A DNA stretch of 42,605 nucleotides from Limosilactobacillus sp. (lineage in GTDB: Bacteria > Bacillota > Bacilli > Lactobacillales > Lactobacillaceae). The stretch covers positions 2,192-44,796 of the forward strand of contig JAUMUE010000010.1 in assembly GCA_030530845.1 (NCBI GenBank), given 5' to 3'. The position numbers and the translations under genes were made by a program. The notes beneath the pieces were generated by a model. It had not been told where the DNA came from. It did no database searches and was given only the letters and a program-made list of their open reading frames with translations. Position 1 is the first letter of the stretch. Each line of letters opens with the position of its first letter. Of this stretch, positions 39,130-42,605 are shown in pieces.

Positions 39130-39432
39130 AAATTAAATTAGAACTTGCTGAGAAGAGATGAGTAAGTTAGTGGAGCCTGCACAGAGAGTTGCGGTTGATG
39201 AGATGTAATCTGGCGAACCTGACTGAAGATGGTCTTGGAGCATTTACGGGTGGCGAGCGATAGGTAAGCTGCCCACGATTGACGACCGATAAAACGTCTA
39301 TGTTTACCTGCGGGTGTACATACCGAGGGCGAGGCTGCGAGGTCTTGCCAAATTAGGGTGGTAACACGTTAATTAACGATTTAAATTGACGTCCCTAGGA
39401 AGAGTTTAATCACTTTTCCTAGGGACTTTTTA
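39130..39432 (+). promoter_or_regulatory. T-box leader (Met-tRNA responsive) of the MetE-like gene
   Basis: T-box sequence AGGGTGGTAACACG at 39355-39368, GAAGAGATGAGTA and AGAGAG in stem I, ATG specifier candidate at 39229-39231 in the same GAAGATGGTCTTGGAG context as the luxS leader, and a terminator (39391-39401 with 39416-39426, then T-run). Confidence 0.9.
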
Positions 39433-39485
39433 TTTGCTCAAATTCCAGAACCCGCTCCGATCAAGCAATGAAAGGACAGATTATT

Positions 39486-40613
39486 ATGACTGAATTTACA
39501 ACACGCACTACTTCACCATTCCGTTACGATGTCGTTGGAAGTTTCCTCCGTCCTGAAGAATTGAAGGAAGCTCGAGAAAAATTTGCCCAGGGCGAGATCA
39601 CTCATGATGAGTTGAAATCTGTAGAAGACAAATTGATTATTGATCTAATTAAAAAAGAAGAAGCTGTTGGCCTCCACGCTGTCACTGACGGTGAATTTCG
39701 CCGTAGCTACTGGCACCTCGACTTCTTCTGGGGACTGCATGGTGTGAAACACGTCCACCTGCCACATGGGTACTTCTTCCACGGCGAAGAAACTCGTAAT
39801 GACTCCGCCCAACTAGACGGAAAGATCTCCGGGGAAAATCACCCATTCGTGGAACATTTCAAGTTTGTCCGTGACCATGTTTCACGTGGAACACAGGTAA
39901 AGCAGACCATCCCCGCCCCCGCCCAATTGTTAGAAGAGCTTACTCGTCAAGAAAACGTCGAGAGCGTAAATGCGGTATATGATTCACGCAACGACCTTGA
40001 TAAGGATGTCGTAAAGGCTTATCGCAAAGTGATTCAATCATTGTATGACGAAGGTTGCAGAACGATTCAATTGGACGATTGTACCTGGGGAATCGCCGTT
40101 AGTTCCGTCTTCCAAGAAGAATTAAAGGACTCATATTATAGCTCTGCGGAACGGCAAGAATGTTATCTCAAAGCCAACAACGAAGTAATCGCAGACTGGC
40201 CAGACGATTTGACCATTAACACACATGTCTGCCGTGGTAACTACCACTCTACTTGGGCTGCTTCTGGTGGATACGGACCGGTAGCGGATACCCTGCTGGC
40301 CAGAGAACAGGTCAACGCATTCTTCCTCGAATATGATTCTGAACGCTCTGGTGGATTTGAACCGCTGCAAAGTGTTCCCGATGATAAGTATGTAGTGATC
40401 GGATTAATTACTTCTAAGAGCGGGGAGTTAGAGGACAAGGGCACGATCCTCGAACGAATCAAGGAAGCCGCAAAGTACCACCCACTCGACAAGCTTTGTC
40501 TGAGTCCGCAATGTGGTTTTGCATCCACGGAAGAAGGCAATATTTTGACCGAAGAACAACAGTGGAAGAAAGTTGCTTTAGTGAAGGAAATTGCAGAAGA
40601 AGTTTGGGGATAA
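39486..40613 (+). CDS. MetE C-terminal-like methionine synthase family protein (YxjG/YxjH type)
   Basis: 375-aa cobalamin-independent methyltransferase resembling only the C-terminal catalytic barrel of MetE. Zinc ligands are H247 and C249 (NTHVCRGNYHS) and C343 (LSPQCGFAS). The N-terminal MetE half is absent, as in YxjG/YxjH proteins, which make methionine from homocysteine with a methyl donor that may differ from methyl-tetrahydrofolate. ATG 39486 is chosen with AAAGGA 9 nt upstream; the ATG at 39468 precedes it. The Met T-box supports a methionine role and links it to luxS, which produces homocysteine. A parS site lies inside at 39878-39893. Confidence 0.9.
   Translation: MTEFTTRTTSPFRYDVVGSFLRPEELKEAREKFAQGEITHDELKSVEDKLIIDLIKKEEAVGLHAVTDGEFRRSYWHLDFFWGLHGVKHVHLPHGYFFHGEETRNDSAQLDGKISGENHPFVEHFKFVRDHVSRGTQVKQTIPAPAQLLEELTRQENVESVNAVYDSRNDLDKDVVKAYRKVIQSLYDEGCRTIQLDDCTWGIAVSSVFQEELKDSYYSSAERQECYLKANNEVIADWPDDLTINTHVCRGNYHSTWAASGGYGPVADTLLAREQVNAFFLEYDSERSGGFEPLQSVPDDKYVVIGLITSKSGELEDKGTILERIKEAAKYHPLDKLCLSPQCGFASTEEGNILTEEQQWKKVALVKEIAEEVWG
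39878..39893. promoter_or_regulatory. parS site inside the MetE-like gene
   Basis: TGTTTCACGTGGAACA is the reverse complement of TGTTCCACGTGAAACA, a consensus form of Bacillus parS. It encodes HVSRGT within the coding sequence. Confidence 0.75.
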
Positions 40614-40617
40614 GCCC

Positions 40618-40665
40618 TAAAAAATAAGCGCCGCAGCCAATTCAGCTCCGACGCTTTTTCTTATT
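40618..40665. terminator. Imperfect intrinsic terminator
   Basis: AAAAATAAGCG pairs with CGCTT(TTTC)TTATT around an interrupted inner stem (CGCAGC with GCTCCG), T-rich on both strands, between convergent genes. Confidence 0.6.
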
Positions 40666-40897
40666 TCACTAATTTGCCAACAACTTCAAGCCGTGACAAT
40701 ACTTGAGTTCCGTGTGGGGAGATCTCCTTGATTTCCTTGGTCAGATCATTCCCAGCATGGAAACCGTGGTGTTGTCCACCAGCCCAGCCACCACTATTGG
40801 AAACGTCATATACGACTCCATCGACAGCGATGTAAGCAGGGTGACCATCTTGGCCGTCAGCTTGCTTTAATTCTTCGAGAGTAAATTCTTTATCCAT
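40661..40897 (-). CDS. Cytochrome b5-like heme/steroid-binding domain protein
   Basis: 78-aa single domain: FTLEELKQADGQDGHPAYIAVDGVVYDVSNSGGWAGGQHHGFHAGNDLTKEI, the small 'predicted heme/steroid-binding' form of the cytochrome b5 fold found in many lactic acid bacteria. Candidate ligands are in GGQHHGFHAG and SPHG. No membrane anchor or signal is present. ATG 40897 is used, with GGAGG 9 nt upstream. Function in organisms without respiratory heme synthesis is unsettled. Confidence 0.88.
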   Translation of the reverse strand: MDKEFTLEELKQADGQDGHPAYIAVDGVVYDVSNSGGWAGGQHHGFHAGNDLTKEIKEISPHGTQVLSRLEVVGKLVK

Positions 40898-40962
40898 GAA
40901 CGCATACCTCCGATCATATAGCATCTACAATTTAACTATACCGCAATAGCGAAAATAGTACA

Positions 40963-41463
40963 TTAAATATGCTTAACCGTCAAAACTTTCACCATGTTGT
41001 ACCAAACTTCTCCTGCGTGGTCTGATGTCGACACGCCGGCCTTGGTGAACCCATTTTTCTCGTAGAAAGGAACGTTTTTTTCTAGTGAAGTCAACGAAAT
41101 AGTTTCTCGAAACGCCAATCTTGCGACCTCTTCTATCCCCGCCAGCAATTCACTGCCCAGGCCTTGTCCACGGTAATCAGGAGCGACAGCAATCGATAGG
41201 ATCAGTTGGTGCCCGCCGATTGGAAAATTGCGACTGGTGTGCTCGTACATATCATCGTTCACATATTTCTCCCGGCTTGCCGGACCAACGATGAAGCCAA
41301 CTACCCTATCACCATCGCGTGCGACTAAGAAAGTATCAGGCAGCAGCTCAATCCGTTGGCGAAAGGCTTCCGGTGTGCCGGCCTCTTCTTCGCTGAATCC
41401 GGCCCGTTCGATTGCCATAATTGCGTCCAAGTCGGCGAGAGTAGCGTGATTAATCTTTACCAT
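40963..41463 (-). CDS. GNAT-family N-acetyltransferase
   Basis: 166-aa acetyl-CoA-dependent transferase. The acetyl-CoA loop is VAPDYRGQGLGSELLAG, preceded by the strand LILSIAVAPD, and EKNVPFYEKNGFTKAGVS is the C-terminal GNAT signature. The conserved arrangement recalls serotonin/polyamine-type acetyltransferases, but the substrate is not assignable. The start at 41463 (MVKINHATLADLDAI) overlaps the end of the LysR gene by 14 bp, indicating co-transcription; the longer frame is antisense-free but lacks a ribosome binding site and is rejected. Confidence 0.9.
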   Translation of the reverse strand: MVKINHATLADLDAIMAIERAGFSEEEAGTPEAFRQRIELLPDTFLVARDGDRVVGFIVGPASREKYVNDDMYEHTSRNFPIGGHQLILSIAVAPDYRGQGLGSELLAGIEEVARLAFRETISLTSLEKNVPFYEKNGFTKAGVSTSDHAGEVWYNMVKVLTVKHI

Positions 41464-42334
41464 CGACCATTGCCCCCATTTCTTTAATAAAAATTTTTCC
41501 AACATTTTGCAGTTGATAATTCTTTTTCCAAACCAAAATATTGTTATCGACAATTTCTGGCACAAGTGGTCGGAATTCCAACCCGCTTCTCTTGTCCGTA
41601 TTTGCAAGGCCATCATAAGCCAAAGCCGTGCAAGCTCCCGTTTTAATCAACATCGCTACGTTAAAGAGCAGATTGTAATTGCCAACAAATTTATATTGAT
41701 TAATCAGATCACCCGCCCAATGCCGAAACGTGTCTTGTCGTTCCGTTTGCGCTGATGTCATTAATTTTTGTCCAACTAAATCTTTTGGTGTAATTTCCTT
41801 CTTATTGACGAGCGGATTATTTTCGTCCATCAAAAGGCCCCAACGATTAGAGCTTTGAAGTGGCAAGGTGTTGTACTTGGTTAAATTTTCGTGTCCCATC
41901 AGCACAGCAAATTCGATGACACCAGTATCAAGCTGGTGGCGTATCGTTTCATTATCACCGCTGACTAAGTTAATACGGATATTCGGATATTTTTTCATCA
42001 TCTCCGCAATTTTCCCCATCAGCGGTTCGATTGCCATCGTTTCACCTGATCCGATATTAATTGTCCCACTAACAATTTGATTACTACTCAGTTGGTTAGT
42101 GGTGTCATCAGCTAATGAAACAATTTCTTTAGCACGATTAAATAGGTACTCACCTTCTTGCGTTAGCTGGATCCGGCGATATCCCCGTTCGAATAGAGTA
42201 ACTCCTAATTCACGTTCCATTTCTCGCACCTGCCGAGACAAAGATGGCTGAGAAATATGGAGTCTTTCCGATGCACCAGAAATAGTTCCCTCACGTACGA
42301 TTTCAATAAAGTACCGCAGAAGTCGAATTTCCAT
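41450..42334 (-). CDS. LysR-family transcriptional regulator
   Basis: 294-aa regulator. The winged helix is textbook (MEIRLLRYFIEIVREGTISGASERLHISQPSLSRQVREMERELGVTLFER), followed by a linker helix and the effector domain from about residue 90 (GTINIGSGETMAI). It diverges from the gene starting at 42452, which it probably controls, and overlaps the GNAT gene downstream. Start at 42334 has GGAGATAG upstream. Effector unknown. Confidence 0.92.
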   Translation of the reverse strand: MEIRLLRYFIEIVREGTISGASERLHISQPSLSRQVREMERELGVTLFERGYRRIQLTQEGEYLFNRAKEIVSLADDTTNQLSSNQIVSGTINIGSGETMAIEPLMGKIAEMMKKYPNIRINLVSGDNETIRHQLDTGVIEFAVLMGHENLTKYNTLPLQSSNRWGLLMDENNPLVNKKEITPKDLVGQKLMTSAQTERQDTFRHWAGDLINQYKFVGNYNLLFNVAMLIKTGACTALAYDGLANTDKRSGLEFRPLVPEIVDNNILVWKKNYQLQNVGKIFIKEMGAMVDGKD

Positions 42335-42379
42335 TTAACTATCTCCTATACTTTTTAGTTATACACATCAATGTAATAT

Positions 42380-42406
42380 AAGTATTTCACATTCAAATTA
42401 TAATAC
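42380..42406. promoter_or_regulatory. Inverted repeat in LysR/acetyltransferase divergent region
   Basis: AGTATT (42380-42385) mirrors AATACT about 15 bp later, enclosing a TATAAT. It is a candidate LysR binding region or plus-strand promoter overlap; support is weak. Confidence 0.3.
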
Positions 42407-42451
42407 TCTAATATTAAGTCAACAACTTACAAAAAGAAAGGAAGATAAGAA

Positions 42452-42605
42452 TGAAAAATCCACTAAACCCAGAACTAGAAAGAAAAATCGTTCCGATCGT
42501 AGAAGAAAACATGCCCCGGATTCAAGACATTAATACCAATCCACACACTCAAGATGAAGTTCTTGAAATTCTTGGCAAGGTTATCGGCCAAAAAATTGAC
42601 TCCTC
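42452..42605 (+). CDS. 5' end of a probable sugar O-acetyltransferase (cut by window end)
   Basis: The first 51 codons are visible: KNPLNPELERKIVPIVEEN, INTNPHTQDEVLEILGKVIGQKID. GAAAGGAAG stands before the ATG. The helical N-terminus ending in EILGKVIGQKIDSS resembles the cap that precedes the hexapeptide-repeat domain in maltose/galactoside-type acetyltransferases, but that domain lies outside the window, so the call is tentative. It diverges from the LysR gene. Confidence 0.5.

Overview
The window looks like part of the chromosome of a low-to-mid GC Gram-positive lactic acid bacterium, most likely a heterofermentative member of the Lactobacillaceae. The reasons are strong AGGAGG-type ribosome binding sites, four T-box leaders (two Met, one Thr, one His), a KxYKxGKxW signal peptide, a sortase-type surface protein, PepO, MntH, and a dehydrogenase that closely resembles the mannitol 2-dehydrogenases of heterofermenters. 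The genus cannot be fixed from the sequence alone. No insertion sequence, prophage, CRISPR array, rRNA or tRNA gene was seen.

Layout. 1-621: the 3' end of a repeat-containing cell-wall protein. 687-2413: a Met T-box operon of luxS and a MetQ-like binding protein. 2461-3906: two unknown genes. 3988-5420: greA and pnuC. 5478-7663: a 2-oxoacid module of aminotransferase plus D-2-hydroxyacid dehydrogenase. 7741-10985: a sugar module of pgi, a ROK fructokinase and a SemiSWEET, with a second SemiSWEET divergent from pgi behind a shared symmetric promoter/operator. 11034-16628: macrodomain protein, PepO, a MoxR/VWA operon and a DUF488 protein. 16667-22393: nnrE, a nitroreductase, hisS with its T-box, an MFS transporter and small unknown genes. 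22438-25938: a LacI-type regulator, a LysM glucosaminidase, an ArsR regulator and a small unknown. 26076-30527: a TetR-controlled ABC export locus. 30593-33553: mannitol dehydrogenase and mntH. 33802-36442: a low-complexity membrane protein and thrS. 36494-42605: UMF1 transporter, phosphodiesterase, a Met T-box MetE-like methyltransferase, cytochrome b5-like protein, GNAT, LysR and the start of a probable acetyltransferase.

How the parts work together. Fructokinase, Pgi and the two SemiSWEETs suggest entry of unphosphorylated fructose (or a related sugar) and its conversion to glucose-6-phosphate for the phosphoketolase pathway. Mannitol dehydrogenase could use the remaining fructose as electron acceptor. 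The LacI-type regulator and cre-like sites fit sugar control. luxS, the MetQ-like protein and the MetE-like enzyme form a Met-tRNA-sensed recycling and acquisition regulon.

Two exact matches to the Bacillus parS consensus (one intergenic, one inside the MetE-like gene), a parS-like core inside a terminator, and two exact matches to the Bacillus Noc-binding site suggest an origin-proximal segment organised by ParB and Noc. The strongest leads are the symmetric pgi/SemiSWEET promoter, a threonyl-tRNA synthetase whose editing residues have all been replaced, a compact branched RNA-like structure at 7782-7858, and the ParB/Noc sites.
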